Counted from the stretch's first letter, positions 26,647 to 36,149 are shown. The stretch: DNA of 64,000 nucleotides from Flagellimonas sediminis (GCF_010500845.1 NZ_JAAAMI010000009.1:118680-182679); one strand, 5' to 3'. Notes: generated from the letters alone by a model not told the origin. Translations and numbers: made by a program.

Positions 26647-29600
26647 ATGTCATTTTCTTTCAAAAATTATAGAACTATTATCTGGAGAACTTGTCTTTTC
26701 AACATGTTGTTTCTCTGTTGGACCACTGTTTCGGCACAGCGGGTTCTTATGGAAAACTATACCATGGAAAATGGCTTGGCTACCAATGTTGTCTACGACA
26801 TTTTCCAGGATTCCAAAGGCTTTATGTGGTTTATGACACGTTTTGGCCTGAGTCGATACGACGGTGCGCGTTTTACCAATTTTACGACCAAAAATGGATT
26901 GCGATCCAATTTTGTTTCTGCTATGTTCGAAGGACCCAATGGTATCTTATATGTGGCTTCAGGTGATAACCTGCAAACGATCGTTAATGGGAAGGTTGGG
27001 CCAAACATTTTGCCCGGGTCCATGGCCATTGAGGCATTCTACAAGCAACCCGATGGTTCTTGCATCCTCACCACGGACAATTCAGGTTTGGTTAGGTATT
27101 CTGAAGGAAAACTGCAACAAATCACTCCAACATATCCTGGACCAAACAGCTCATTGATCATCACCCCTGCAGGGAATCTATTAACAGGTGGACATTTCAT
27201 TGAAAAGACAGAGTACATTTCTTCCCTTAAATTATTCGATCCCAATGGCAAACTATTGGATTTTGCCCCACCTGGAGAACCGAATGATGCACAGAATCTT
27301 TTCTTGGACATCCATGGCAACATTTGGGTGTGCGCCGTAAATGGTCTTCAATTACTTTCTATGGAAGATGTGGATGAAGGCCGCATAAAGTTTTGTTCCC
27401 TACCAACACCCTTTGACCATGCCATCTTGAAAGGAAATGTACAGGATATGCTTCAGGATCGGTACGGAAATTATTGGATTGCCACTAACGAAGGGTTGGT
27501 GCGCATAGGGCCTAGTGGGCAGCTCACCGTTTTCACCGAAACGGACGGATTGGCATCCAATAAGGTCTTGAAGTTGCATGAAGACCAAGAAAACAACCTT
27601 TGGGTGGGAACCTTAAAGGGGGTTACCAAGATTTCGTTAGGTGGCCATTTACAGTACTTTACTACCCAAGATGGTTTGGCAGACAACGAGATTCAAAGTG
27701 TTTTGGTACTCAGTGAAGAGGAGATTTTTGTAACCACCACGAACGGCCATTTGCAAAAATTCAATCCACTGACCATGTCGGTCACAACATTGGCATCCAT
27801 AAAGCCGAACAGTTTCTTTAAGATTTTGACGACCCGCACCGGGCAACATTTTGTGGCCTTGAACGAGGAGTACCGATGGACGGCCAAAAAACTTTTCAAA
27901 TTTGATCCCAAGCAAGGATTACAAGGAGAGGAGATTGCTTTTGACCATTCTTTTTTTAACATGGAAACCGATGGCAAAGGTCATTATTTTATGGCTGGCA
28001 ATCACGGTTTATATGCGTACGATCCAAAAACCGAGGAACAGTTGAATCTGGCGGGCATTAAGGACAGGGTAAACCAAATTGTATTTGACAAGGATGGAAA
28101 CCTTTGGGCAGGAATGTGGGATGGCAAGCTCTTCCGGGTCGAACTTTTTTATAATGGGGATCCTATTACGGCCAAAAAAGATGATTTAAGCCATCTGATG
28201 AAGGGAGCCCGCACCGGGCTTATGTATGTTGATGCCATGGGTAATGTTTGGGCCGGATCTCGGGATCAGGGTGTTACCAAAATATTCAAGGATACCAATG
28301 GGGTCTATCAAAGTCTGCAAATGACCCCAGAAGATGGTTTAATGGCCCCCTCCTGCTATGTGGCAGCAGAAGATAGCCAAGGAAGTGTTTTTATTGCTTC
28401 GCAATTGGGGCTTGACAAACTGCTGCCCGTTGGGGATTCTTATAAAGTACTCAATTTCAGTAAAGAAAATAACTTCTATGATGAAATCTGGGATGTGAAA
28501 CGAACCGTGGATGGCATCTTTTGGGTGGCCACGGCATCAGGACTGGTCCGTTTTGTAGATCAGTTTACGGAAACCTTGCCACCTCCCAAAGTACACATTA
28601 CCCAAATCATAAACAAAGCAGAAAACGAATCTGTCAACTTAGATCCTGCGGAATTGAAAGAGACTATTCTGCCCCATGGCCAAGGCAATATTCAATTCTA
28701 TTTTGCGGCCCTTTATTTTGTGAACGAAAGTGCGGTAAAGTACAGTTATCGATTGTTGGGTGCTTCGGATGAAAACTGGAACACCCTTACCAATGGCACC
28801 TCCGTTTCCTATGCAGGGTTACGTCCCGGAAAATATCGGTTCGAAGTACGGACCCTCAACTGGAACGACCTTCCGGGCACATCGGACGTTTTTGATTTTG
28901 AGATTACTCCTCCTTGGTGGACCACTTGGTGGTTTATGTCCCTGTCCTTTGTCTTTATTACCGGGGCCGTATATTATTTCATGAAGCGGCGTATTGATCA
29001 CATCAGGTACAAGGCTCAAATGGAACAAAGGATCACCGAAACGGAAATGAAGGCGCTTCGGGCCCAAATGAATCCGCACTTTATCTTTAACTGCATCAAT
29101 AATATAGATGCTCTGGTGCAAAGCAATGATCGCTACAATGCTACCGTTTATTTGAACAAATTTGCCAAATTACTCCGTAATGTACTGGATAGCTCGCAGC
29201 AGAGAACCGTCTCTTTGAGTATGGACATGGAGACTTTGGAACTCTACGTTTCCTTGGAACAACTTCGGGACAAAGGGAAGTACGAGGTTTCCATCAATGT
29301 GGATAAAAACCTATTGAAAGGTGATTTTCAGGTACCGCCGTTAATCATACAGCCCTTGGTTGAAAATGCAATTGTGCATGGCTTGCGAAAAAATCAGGGG
29401 ACAAACGGTAAACTCCAAATTTCGGTTACTGGACAACATCCCTTTGTAAAATATGTCATTGAGGATAATGGTGTGGGCCGGAACAATAAAAACTCCAATA
29501 AAGCAAAAGGACACAAGTCCTATGGTACCCAAATGAGCAGTGACCGCGTACGGTTTTTCAACGAGGAGGATAAGGCATCCATTCTCTTCATTGACAAAGA

Positions 29601-29655
29601 GGAAAATGGTGTTCCAACAGGAACAAGGGTTGAAATATTATTAAAGGTCGAATGA
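26647..29655 (+). CDS. Beta-propeller (Reg_prop/Y_Y_Y) LytS-type sensor histidine kinase
   Basis: This 1002-residue sensor has a signal sequence (about 8-36, ending VSAQ), about a dozen Reg_prop propeller repeats (about 38-640) such as DIFQDSKGFMWFMT and GNYWIATNEGLVR, and a Y_Y_Y domain (about 680-755). One membrane helix follows (about 757-778), then a His_kinase box with His811 in LRAQMNPHFIFNCINN and a HATPase region with PPLIIQPLVENAIVHGL. The periplasmic part is like that of hybrid two-component sensors that detect oligosaccharides. Here there is no fused receiver or DNA-binding part; the regulator is a separate gene 74 bp downstream. Confidence 0.95.
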   Translation: MSFSFKNYRTIIWRTCLFNMLFLCWTTVSAQRVLMENYTMENGLATNVVYDIFQDSKGFMWFMTRFGLSRYDGARFTNFTTKNGLRSNFVSAMFEGPNGILYVASGDNLQTIVNGKVGPNILPGSMAIEAFYKQPDGSCILTTDNSGLVRYSEGKLQQITPTYPGPNSSLIITPAGNLLTGGHFIEKTEYISSLKLFDPNGKLLDFAPPGEPNDAQNLFLDIHGNIWVCAVNGLQLLSMEDVDEGRIKFCSLPTPFDHAILKGNVQDMLQDRYGNYWIATNEGLVRIGPSGQLTVFTETDGLASNKVLKLHEDQENNLWVGTLKGVTKISLGGHLQYFTTQDGLADNEIQSVLVLSEEEIFVTTTNGHLQKFNPLTMSVTTLASIKPNSFFKILTTRTGQHFVALNEEYRWTAKKLFKFDPKQGLQGEEIAFDHSFFNMETDGKGHYFMAGNHGLYAYDPKTEEQLNLAGIKDRVNQIVFDKDGNLWAGMWDGKLFRVELFYNGDPITAKKDDLSHLMKGARTGLMYVDAMGNVWAGSRDQGVTKIFKDTNGVYQSLQMTPEDGLMAPSCYVAAEDSQGSVFIASQLGLDKLLPVGDSYKVLNFSKENNFYDEIWDVKRTVDGIFWVATASGLVRFVDQFTETLPPPKVHITQIINKAENESVNLDPAELKETILPHGQGNIQFYFAALYFVNESAVKYSYRLLGASDENWNTLTNGTSVSYAGLRPGKYRFEVRTLNWNDLPGTSDVFDFEITPPWWTTWWFMSLSFVFITGAVYYFMKRRIDHIRYKAQMEQRITETEMKALRAQMNPHFIFNCINNIDALVQSNDRYNATVYLNKFAKLLRNVLDSSQQRTVSLSMDMETLELYVSLEQLRDKGKYEVSINVDKNLLKGDFQVPPLIIQPLVENAIVHGLRKNQGTNGKLQISVTGQHPFVKYVIEDNGVGRNNKNSNKAKGHKSYGTQMSSDRVRFFNEEDKASILFIDKEENGVPTGTRVEILLKVE

Positions 29656-29729
29656 TTTATCCGCTAAATTGCCCATTCGTTCATCTGCTTTTGAAAAGCT
29701 TAAATGGTTAAAATTAATTTGAAACAAAG

Positions 29730-30473
29730 ATGTTAAGAGCTATTATCATTGATGACGAGGAAATGGGACGAATTGCTCTAAGGGAAAAATTGACCCATTA
29801 CTGTTCAAATGTTGAAATTATAGGGTTTGCAGAAGACGGGACAACAGGCTTTAATCTCATTGAAAATTCTAACCCCGATATTGTTTTCCTTGATATTGAG
29901 ATGCCTATTATGGGAGGGTTCGAAATGCTCTCGCAACTCAAAGACCAATCCTTTCATTTGATCTTTACCACAGCTTACGATCAATATGCCATTAAAGCTA
30001 TTCGGTTTGCTGCTTTTGATTATTTGTTGAAACCCATTGACATTGATGAATTGAAACAGGCCGTTGACCGCATCCAAAGGGAAACCATTAAGGATGCCCG
30101 TGAAAAACTTGAAGTGCTGCAGCATAACCTGAAATCCGAAAGCGTAACGGATAAAATTGCCGTTCCTACCTTGGAGGGATTGTTGTTCCTGACCATAGAA
30201 AATATGGTCCACTTGGAGGCCGATAGTAACTATACCACCATATATTTGGCCAACGGAACAAAGGAAGTGACCAGCAGGACCTTGAAGGATTACGAGGATC
30301 TTTTGCCCAAGTCCATGTTTTTTAGATGCCACCATTCACATTTGGTCAATTTGAAAACCATTAAACGTTACATCAAGGGAGATGGCGGCCAAATTGAACT
30401 TGAGAATGGGCATTATGTTGCAGTTTCCCGAAGAAAAAAGGACGAATTTCTATCCAGATTCAAATCCCTGTAA
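29730..30473 (+). CDS. LytTR-family response regulator
   Basis: The 247-residue protein has a receiver domain with phospho-acceptor Asp55 in IVFLDIEMPIMGGF, acidic pair Asp8/Asp9 and Lys in DYLLKPIDIDEL. A coiled segment (about 120-140) links to a LytTR domain (about 145-247) with ENMVHLEADSNYTTIYLANG and FFRCHHSHLVNLKTIKRYIK. It is the partner of the propeller kinase. No target sites were found, but the adjacent GH43 gene and the envelope cassette at 30691 are the nearest candidates. Confidence 0.95.
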   Translation: MLRAIIIDDEEMGRIALREKLTHYCSNVEIIGFAEDGTTGFNLIENSNPDIVFLDIEMPIMGGFEMLSQLKDQSFHLIFTTAYDQYAIKAIRFAAFDYLLKPIDIDELKQAVDRIQRETIKDAREKLEVLQHNLKSESVTDKIAVPTLEGLLFLTIENMVHLEADSNYTTIYLANGTKEVTSRTLKDYEDLLPKSMFFRCHHSHLVNLKTIKRYIKGDGGQIELENGHYVAVSRRKKDEFLSRFKSL

Positions 30474-30690
30474 ACATTTAGAACAGGATAAAGTCCTAAT
30501 TTATCCGCAGAGGCCATTATAATTTTCAACTTGCTTTCAAGGTACATTTCCTAAAGAACCATTTCTATTACCAATTACAGGTTAAAACCCGCCAACCACT
30601 CATTCCCATATACATATAGTTGGTTTCCGCTCTAGTTTTGAAGGTGTTCCCTTAAAATATGCACCAATAATACCATAACAATTGCAAACA

Positions 30691-31317
30691 ATGAAACCAT
30701 TCCTTTTTACTTTTTTGACTTTGGCCATGCTCATTTTCACAAGTTGTAGCGATTCCAAGAAAACCGAAAACAAGGAACCGGAACCCGCGGAAGAGGTAGC
30801 TGTTGCAGCTCCGACCCAAGACGGCATCGATCTAAAACAGAACGGCGATTACTCAGCTTTGTTCAACGCCACACAGGAAAATTGTCCCCTGATGACCCCA
30901 GAGGAATTGGAACAGGCCCTTTCCCTTGCAGCCGGGAGTGTTGAAACTGAAGGTTTTGCTTGTTCCAGCAGCATTACCCAACCCGATGGGAGTAAAGGAC
31001 GGTTGGTTATCAATACCGGTACATTGGCCAGTTTGGAGGATGTGAAAAACGAAATTTCCAATTATTTGAAGGATAATTCAGGGTTGCTTTCCGCCCAGAT
31101 CAGCGAATCCGGTGATACATATCTATGTATCCATAAGGCTAGGGGATCTCTTTTCATTTTCAATCCAAAACTTGAACGTTATGTGAATATTGGTTATGGA
31201 TCTAGGGCAGCGGCAATAGTGAACAAAAAGAAAGGAATAGAAACCGCTGCTGAAACAACCATGAGAGAGCAAGCAATCATCATTGCCAATAAACTTCTGG
31301 AAAAATATAAAAAATAA
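30691..31317 (+). CDS. Predicted lipoprotein of unknown function (envelope cassette gene 1)
   Basis: The ATG at 30691 (MKPFLFTFLTLAMLIF) is chosen over an in-frame TTG three codons upstream. The 208-residue product has a lipobox Cys at about 19 (FTSCSDSKK), an acidic Ala/Glu/Pro-rich linker, and a small globular domain (about 55-208) with three cysteines (NCPLM, FACSSS, YLCIHK). I do not recognise the family. It lies 4 bases before the next gene and heads a five-gene plus-strand cassette. The 208-bp gap after the LytTR regulator leaves room for a separate promoter. Confidence 0.75.
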   Translation: MKPFLFTFLTLAMLIFTSCSDSKKTENKEPEPAEEVAVAAPTQDGIDLKQNGDYSALFNATQENCPLMTPEELEQALSLAAGSVETEGFACSSSITQPDGSKGRLVINTGTLASLEDVKNEISNYLKDNSGLLSAQISESGDTYLCIHKARGSLFIFNPKLERYVNIGYGSRAAAIVNKKKGIETAAETTMREQAIIIANKLLEKYKK

Positions 31318-31321
31318 CTCC

Positions 31322-32710
31322 ATGGGATCATATAGACACTTTTTACTAATTGTGCTTGGCATTTTGGTATATCATAGCGCCCTAGCCCAACCCTATACCT
31401 TGAACAAAAAACTCACGCCGATTGAGTTGAAACTTCAAAAAGACACCCGAAAAGGGCATGAAGAAGAAAAGGGTATTGTGTTTTTTAATAAGATGGACAG
31501 CTTGGTCATGTACCATTACGTTACAGGACATGGCATGTTCCAGATGGTAGATGTACTCGTATCCAGCGTTGACGGGGAGCCCTTGAAGGCAACCTTGGTA
31601 AAGGACAACTGGGAAGATGAACAGGAGCAGCAAACAACCTCTTCATCATCAGACGACATCATCAATTTTAAAGTCAGGTCTTATGGGTCTTTTGGCATAA
31701 AGGTCGAAGCCGAAGAGGTAGGTGCCTTGTACAATATCACCCTTTTGGCAAGTAAACCGGTCAAGGCATATTTGGGGAGCCCTTTCCGAAAAATAAAGGA
31801 CAGCGAAATGAAGGCCGATGAAACTACAGAAATCACCGGTACCACTAACACCAGAGGGGACAATAAATGGCTGTATATCGCCTTAGGTGTTGCCTTGCTG
31901 GTTATTGGACTATTGGCCGGAAAACTATTGGGAAAAAACAAGAGCTCGGCAACATTGGTGCTGGTATTGCTTGGGTTTTCATCCATGTCATTCGTGCAAA
32001 CAGGTCCTGAAGGCGCCTTCCTATCCGTGAAAGAGTTTGAAGAATTTGTAAAGGACAACAATGCCCAAATGAAGAATTTTGAGGCGTTACTTAAGATCAT
32101 AAACGAAAAAGTACCAGCAGACTGGAATGCGGCAAAGTTTAAGAAAACCACGGAAAGCATCAATAAAAATATTGGTGTAATCATGAAGGCTTGGAGTTCG
32201 GCTGCCAAGGTGTTCGATCTTTATCACGGGTTGGGCGAATGTATGAGTGCAACCCCGATTCCCGGGGAACCCAATATACCTTCTTTCTGTGATGATGAGC
32301 TTTTGACAGGAGCCACAGGTTTTGGGGATAATCTGGGAAGTTGTTCCGAGTGTTATTATCAAGCCCGCACTGAATTCAACAATGTTCGATATAATCTGGA
32401 AGAGTTGGCCACCATATACAGCTGTACCAAGAAATTCACCGATGCGGCTCTTGCTTTTGGTGACAACGCATCGGGGATCCACGCCGTAACGGGTCTGGCA
32501 TGGCAGAACGAACGCCGTGGAATTGAAAAATCCATTACCGATTTGGAAAATGCCTATGATAAAAAATATGCGGAATTCATGCAGCGTTTGGCCGAAGCCA
32601 TGCAACAACTCAATATCTGTGAGGCCAAATTTGGTGTGGAAGATTGGTATGATCGTTTCGGATTTATCTATTATGAATTCATGAAGGACAAGTACAAACG
32701 AAAAAAGTAA
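31322..32710 (+). CDS. Exported two-module membrane protein of unknown function (envelope cassette gene 2)
   Basis: The ATG at 31322 gives a clean signal peptide (about 1-22, ending SALAQ); longer frames start inside the previous gene. The 462-residue protein has a beta-rich module (about 23-175) and a Ser/Thr/Glu-rich linker. A membrane helix follows (about 182-203), then a short Lys-rich turn and a second hydrophobic stretch (about 210-226). The C-terminal module is helical (about 230-462), with six cysteines (ECMS, FCDD, SCSECYY, SCTKK, ICEAK). The even cysteine count suggests a disulfide-bonded periplasmic domain, which would make the helices a hairpin. The second hydrophobic stretch resembles an internal signal peptide, as if two exported proteins had fused. 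Family not recognised. Confidence 0.75.
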   Translation: MGSYRHFLLIVLGILVYHSALAQPYTLNKKLTPIELKLQKDTRKGHEEEKGIVFFNKMDSLVMYHYVTGHGMFQMVDVLVSSVDGEPLKATLVKDNWEDEQEQQTTSSSSDDIINFKVRSYGSFGIKVEAEEVGALYNITLLASKPVKAYLGSPFRKIKDSEMKADETTEITGTTNTRGDNKWLYIALGVALLVIGLLAGKLLGKNKSSATLVLVLLGFSSMSFVQTGPEGAFLSVKEFEEFVKDNNAQMKNFEALLKIINEKVPADWNAAKFKKTTESINKNIGVIMKAWSSAAKVFDLYHGLGECMSATPIPGEPNIPSFCDDELLTGATGFGDNLGSCSECYYQARTEFNNVRYNLEELATIYSCTKKFTDAALAFGDNASGIHAVTGLAWQNERRGIEKSITDLENAYDKKYAEFMQRLAEAMQQLNICEAKFGVEDWYDRFGFIYYEFMKDKYKRKK

Positions 32711-33165
32711 TGTTAAAGGGTTCTCTCCCATTTTGTATATGGGTTGTACTATTGTTGGGTTGCATGAAAAGCAGGGATTCCCAATATGTCCATAACCTAA
32801 CACTTGACGAAGTTCAGGGCATGATCATCATCGCAAAGAAGGATGGCCAGGTGGACACCCTTCATAATCCAGCTCCAGAGGAAGGCGAATTGGACTTGGT
32901 AGGACCTTCACCCGACAACCGGATGATCTTGCTCACGGTCCCTACGGGTGACGGTGGCAGAGCATGGGTTTATCACATCGGAAAAACCGAATTGCATGAA
33001 ATAGAAGGGGGCTTTGGCCTTGGTGAAATCGGCTGGCGGAATAAGGGTGGTATTGTGTTGCATCAAGGATGTGTTATGATGACTCACTGTAAAAAACTTG
33101 AGTCGAAAAATGTTGATTCCCCGTGGATCATGGAGTTAGTGGAAGATTTAGGGAAAACCGAATAA
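32710..33165 (+). CDS. Small predicted lipoprotein of unknown function (envelope cassette gene 3)
   Basis: The 151-residue product has a hydrophobic leader and a lipobox Cys at about 18 (LLLGCMKSR). The rest has one or two repeats resembling a propeller blade of the TolB/WD type (SPDNRMILLTVPTGDGGRAW and the following YHIGKTELHEI). Two late cysteines are present (HQGCVMM, THCKKL). Its start codon overlaps the stop of gene 2 by one base (TAATG), so it is translationally coupled. It is too small to form a full propeller, so it may be an adaptor. Family not recognised. Confidence 0.72.
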   Translation: MLKGSLPFCIWVVLLLGCMKSRDSQYVHNLTLDEVQGMIIIAKKDGQVDTLHNPAPEEGELDLVGPSPDNRMILLTVPTGDGGRAWVYHIGKTELHEIEGGFGLGEIGWRNKGGIVLHQGCVMMTHCKKLESKNVDSPWIMELVEDLGKTE

Positions 33166-33174
33166 AGAATAACA

Positions 33175-34998
33175 ATGTCAAGAAACCTATCAAAACTACT
33201 ACTACTAAGTTTATGTGGCCTTGCAATATGTTGCTCCAAAGGAAAAAAGGATGGAAATAAGGATGAGGTTACACACACCCCTTCAGAAACGGAAACGGTT
33301 TCAAAACCACAAAACAATGCTTCGGATCCCAACCCTACTGAGGATGGTGTCCTGGATGTAAACTTAAGCGACCAAAAACAACTGGATATTTTTGTCAATG
33401 CACTGCAAGCGGATGATGCCGTTTTGGGGCTTTTTGAAGAAAAACTGAGAAAAGGCGGATTTTCAGAGGTGGAACTCCTCGAAATAAAACATCGCCTTTC
33501 CACTTCAGTTTCAGACGAAGTTTCACAACAAACATCCATCAACAATTCCGGGGATGCCGTTAAAAAATCAGCTCAAAACCTTTTTAAGACTGTGGCCAAA
33601 GGTACTGACCAAGTAATGCAACGGGGCAATCCAAACGCCCAGAGAGTAGAAGATCTGATCAACGAAAGACTGGCTCTCATCAACCAGAAAACAGGATACA
33701 ATGCCAATGCCATGGAAGATTTGGCAAAAGCAAAAATGGCAGATTTTATGGGCGGCGATAAAAGCCTTCTTTATGAAAAAATGACCCAGGCGGGCGTTTA
33801 CAATGCATATGGACTCCGACAAGCGCAAGAAACCATTGCAGCCACCAATAATCCGGACAGTATTGCCCAGGCTATGGCCGGTTACCTAAAAATGACCGAA
33901 AGGGAAATCCAATTGTTGGGAAAGGTACCATCCTTTGAGCGATACTTGAACGAATTGGAAGCCCGTGAAAACAAAGCCGCGATATTGGACCCCGAAGTTG
34001 AAAAACAGCTACAAAGTGGAAAGGCCTCCCAGGCGTTTACCAAATTGTTGAATCATCATACTAAAATAGCAAGCCTCAATGCCAAATCCATTCTGAATAA
34101 GTCAAAAAAGGCCCGTGCCCAGTTCCAAAAACTCAACCCTACTTGGAACGGGGAAGATGACGCAGTTGGCAACACCTATTTTGATGAAAAGGGCAATGTG
34201 GTGTTCCTTCCCTTGGGAAAGATCTCTTTTGCAGATAGGGTCGTAAGCCATAAACCTGGATTTCCGAAAGGCGGATTTTCTGAAGGTTCCCTTGGTGAAC
34301 CCGATTTACCCAAGGACACAGGTAATTTCGATGCCCGATTCTGTAGTATAGGAATTGGCGGAGTACTGGTTTTAGAATTTACCGATAATGCCCTCACCGA
34401 CGTCAATGGTCCCGATCTGTTCATTTTTGAAATAGGTAAGGTAGAACCTACCGTACTTGAAATTTCCAAAGACGGCAATGAGTGGATCCATGTAGGGGAG
34501 ATTGAAGGTGGAACGGCAATGGTGGACATTCATGAATTTGTGAAACCGGGAGAAACTTTCACCTTTGTTAGATTGACCGATTTAATGACCGAAAGTGGTA
34601 TTCCCGGTGCCGATGTGGATGCCGTTGCCGCTATTGGCGGTGCAATACGACTACAACTGGATAGCTCTGTTTTATTCGAGTTCGGTAAATTTGAACTTAA
34701 ACCAGAAGCCGAAGTTTTGCTTTCGGAACTCATCCCACAAATTGAACAATTGGGAAAAGGGACCATTGTGGTGGAAGGGCATACAGATAATATTGGAAAC
34801 GCAGTTTCAAATAAAACACTATCGGAACAACGGGCACAAAGTGTAAGCCAAGTATTAAAATCTTTAATGAAAGGATCGGCAAACAACTTTTCATGGCAAA
34901 CCAAAGGTTTTGGGGATTCCCAACCCGTTGCACCGAACAACACCGATGAAAACCGCCAGAAAAACCGTCGAGTGGAACTGCTGATTTTACCCAAATAG
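33175..34998 (+). CDS. OmpA-domain lipoprotein with helical and cell-surface beta modules (envelope cassette gene 4)
   Basis: The 607-residue protein has a lipobox (LAICCSKG, Cys about 19-20) and a charged linker. A long helical region follows (about 60-330), then a beta-sandwich-like module (about 340-492) with GEPDLPKDTG, IGIGGVLVLEFTDNALTD and GADVDAVAAIGG. The C-terminus is an OmpA-like peptidoglycan-binding domain (about 495-605) with VVEGHTDNIGNAVSNKTLSE and NRQKNRRVELLI. It is probably anchored in the outer membrane by lipid and held to the cell wall by the OmpA domain, which makes it a likely scaffold for the other cassette proteins. It lies 9 bp after gene 3. The OmpA call is firm, the overall role is not. 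Confidence 0.86.
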   Translation: MSRNLSKLLLLSLCGLAICCSKGKKDGNKDEVTHTPSETETVSKPQNNASDPNPTEDGVLDVNLSDQKQLDIFVNALQADDAVLGLFEEKLRKGGFSEVELLEIKHRLSTSVSDEVSQQTSINNSGDAVKKSAQNLFKTVAKGTDQVMQRGNPNAQRVEDLINERLALINQKTGYNANAMEDLAKAKMADFMGGDKSLLYEKMTQAGVYNAYGLRQAQETIAATNNPDSIAQAMAGYLKMTEREIQLLGKVPSFERYLNELEARENKAAILDPEVEKQLQSGKASQAFTKLLNHHTKIASLNAKSILNKSKKARAQFQKLNPTWNGEDDAVGNTYFDEKGNVVFLPLGKISFADRVVSHKPGFPKGGFSEGSLGEPDLPKDTGNFDARFCSIGIGGVLVLEFTDNALTDVNGPDLFIFEIGKVEPTVLEISKDGNEWIHVGEIEGGTAMVDIHEFVKPGETFTFVRLTDLMTESGIPGADVDAVAAIGGAIRLQLDSSVLFEFGKFELKPEAEVLLSELIPQIEQLGKGTIVVEGHTDNIGNAVSNKTLSEQRAQSVSQVLKSLMKGSANNFSWQTKGFGDSQPVAPNNTDENRQKNRRVELLILPK

Positions 34999-35050
34999 TA
35001 AAGTAACAGCCCCTACTTTTAAATAAACAATTGATAATTAACGATTTAAA

Positions 35051-35701
35051 ATGAAAAAAATCAGTTTCATATTCGTTTTTACCCTTTCCATACTCTGGAT
35101 GTCCTGCAAGAACAATTCCGAAGCTCAAAATATTGAAACGGAACAGCCAAAAACAGAAAATTCAAATCCAGCAGCTTCCCCATCTGAAACAATGATGGGT
35201 TCTGTAAATGATTTGAAGGCAAATGCCGAGATCCTCAGAAAAACAACGCCGATTACCAAAGAAGTGTTTAAAGAATGGTTACCAGATGAGTTGTTGGGAA
35301 TGCAGCGCACCGGTTACACATTGGGTACCATGGTCATGGGTGAGATAGCATCAATGGAAGCACATTATACCTCGCCGGACAATGTCCGTAAACTGAAAGT
35401 GGAATTGATGGACTGCGCAGGTGAGATGGGAGCTTCGGTAGCCATGGCCGCCCAGGCAACCTTGGCAATGGATTACGAGGAGGAAAGCGAAACCAAAAGT
35501 GAACGGACTATTACCAAAAATGGTGTAAGGGCCGTAGAAAAATACAATAAAAAGAAAGGAACTACCGTTGTAGAATCTTTATTTGGAAATCGCTTTTATA
35601 TAAAGGTCACAGGTGAAAAAATGGAGCCTGACGATGTTTGGGAGGCCCTAACCGCCCTGCAAGTGGAAAAATTATTCCAGTCCACAAACGGAAACCAATA
35701 A
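35051..35701 (+). CDS. Predicted lipoprotein of unknown function (envelope cassette gene 5)
   Basis: The 216-residue product has a lipobox Cys at about 18 (LWMSCKNNSEA) and a low-complexity Glu/Ser/Pro linker (about 20-50). One globular domain covers about 55-210. The Met/Ala-rich stretch GEMGASVAMAAQATLAMDY is followed by a charged beta-rich end. Layout and size match gene 1 of the cassette, but I see no clear sequence kinship. The gene lies 52 bp after the OmpA gene and ends the cassette. Family not recognised. Confidence 0.72.
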   Translation: MKKISFIFVFTLSILWMSCKNNSEAQNIETEQPKTENSNPAASPSETMMGSVNDLKANAEILRKTTPITKEVFKEWLPDELLGMQRTGYTLGTMVMGEIASMEAHYTSPDNVRKLKVELMDCAGEMGASVAMAAQATLAMDYEEESETKSERTITKNGVRAVEKYNKKKGTTVVESLFGNRFYIKVTGEKMEPDDVWEALTALQVEKLFQSTNGNQ

Positions 35702-36149
35702 AGGGAACCACCTCTAAAAGTTACAATTATTCGATGGTTCCCAGAAAGCGGGCGTAAAGAGAAAAGTACCATTTTTGCCATTGCCCCGAAAATCCTTCCT
35801 AAAAGGATGCAACGGGACAATATATCATCACTTCCGACAATTTTAAATCGATTCATTTCTAATCCAATCTGGATAACCGAAAACTATATGATTTTTTCAG
35901 CGACACAGATTCGCTAAACCATCTATACCAGAACCCAACTTAAGTAAGCATTACAGAAGAACTTCTTAGGAAACTTGGGCAATCAGGAGTGAAATTTGGT
36001 GATACTAGCTCCCTAAACCAACAATTCCTAGGCGAATATTATACAACCCGTTTTCCTCGTAAGAATTGAAAAGGTTGTTCCAAGAAAATTTAAAAACACG
36101 AAATTAGCAGCACAGTTTAGAACAAAACATCGGGATAAAACCAAAACCA
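35702..36149. other. 448-bp region with decayed coding-like fragments, before the FGE-type gene
   Basis: No intact gene. A frame from about 35732 to 35918 reads RWFPESGRKEKSTIFAIAPK and ends SATQIR-stop. A second, shifted frame from 35896 to 36069 reads FSDTDSLNHLYQNPT, a stop, then VSITEELLRKLGQSGVKFGD and on to another stop. Together they look like the remains of one gene with a frameshift and a stop. The family is not recognised. A GGGAACCA/TGGTTCCC inverted repeat (35703-35742) follows the cassette but lacks a T run. The last 80 bp should hold the promoter of the next gene. Confidence 0.4.
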
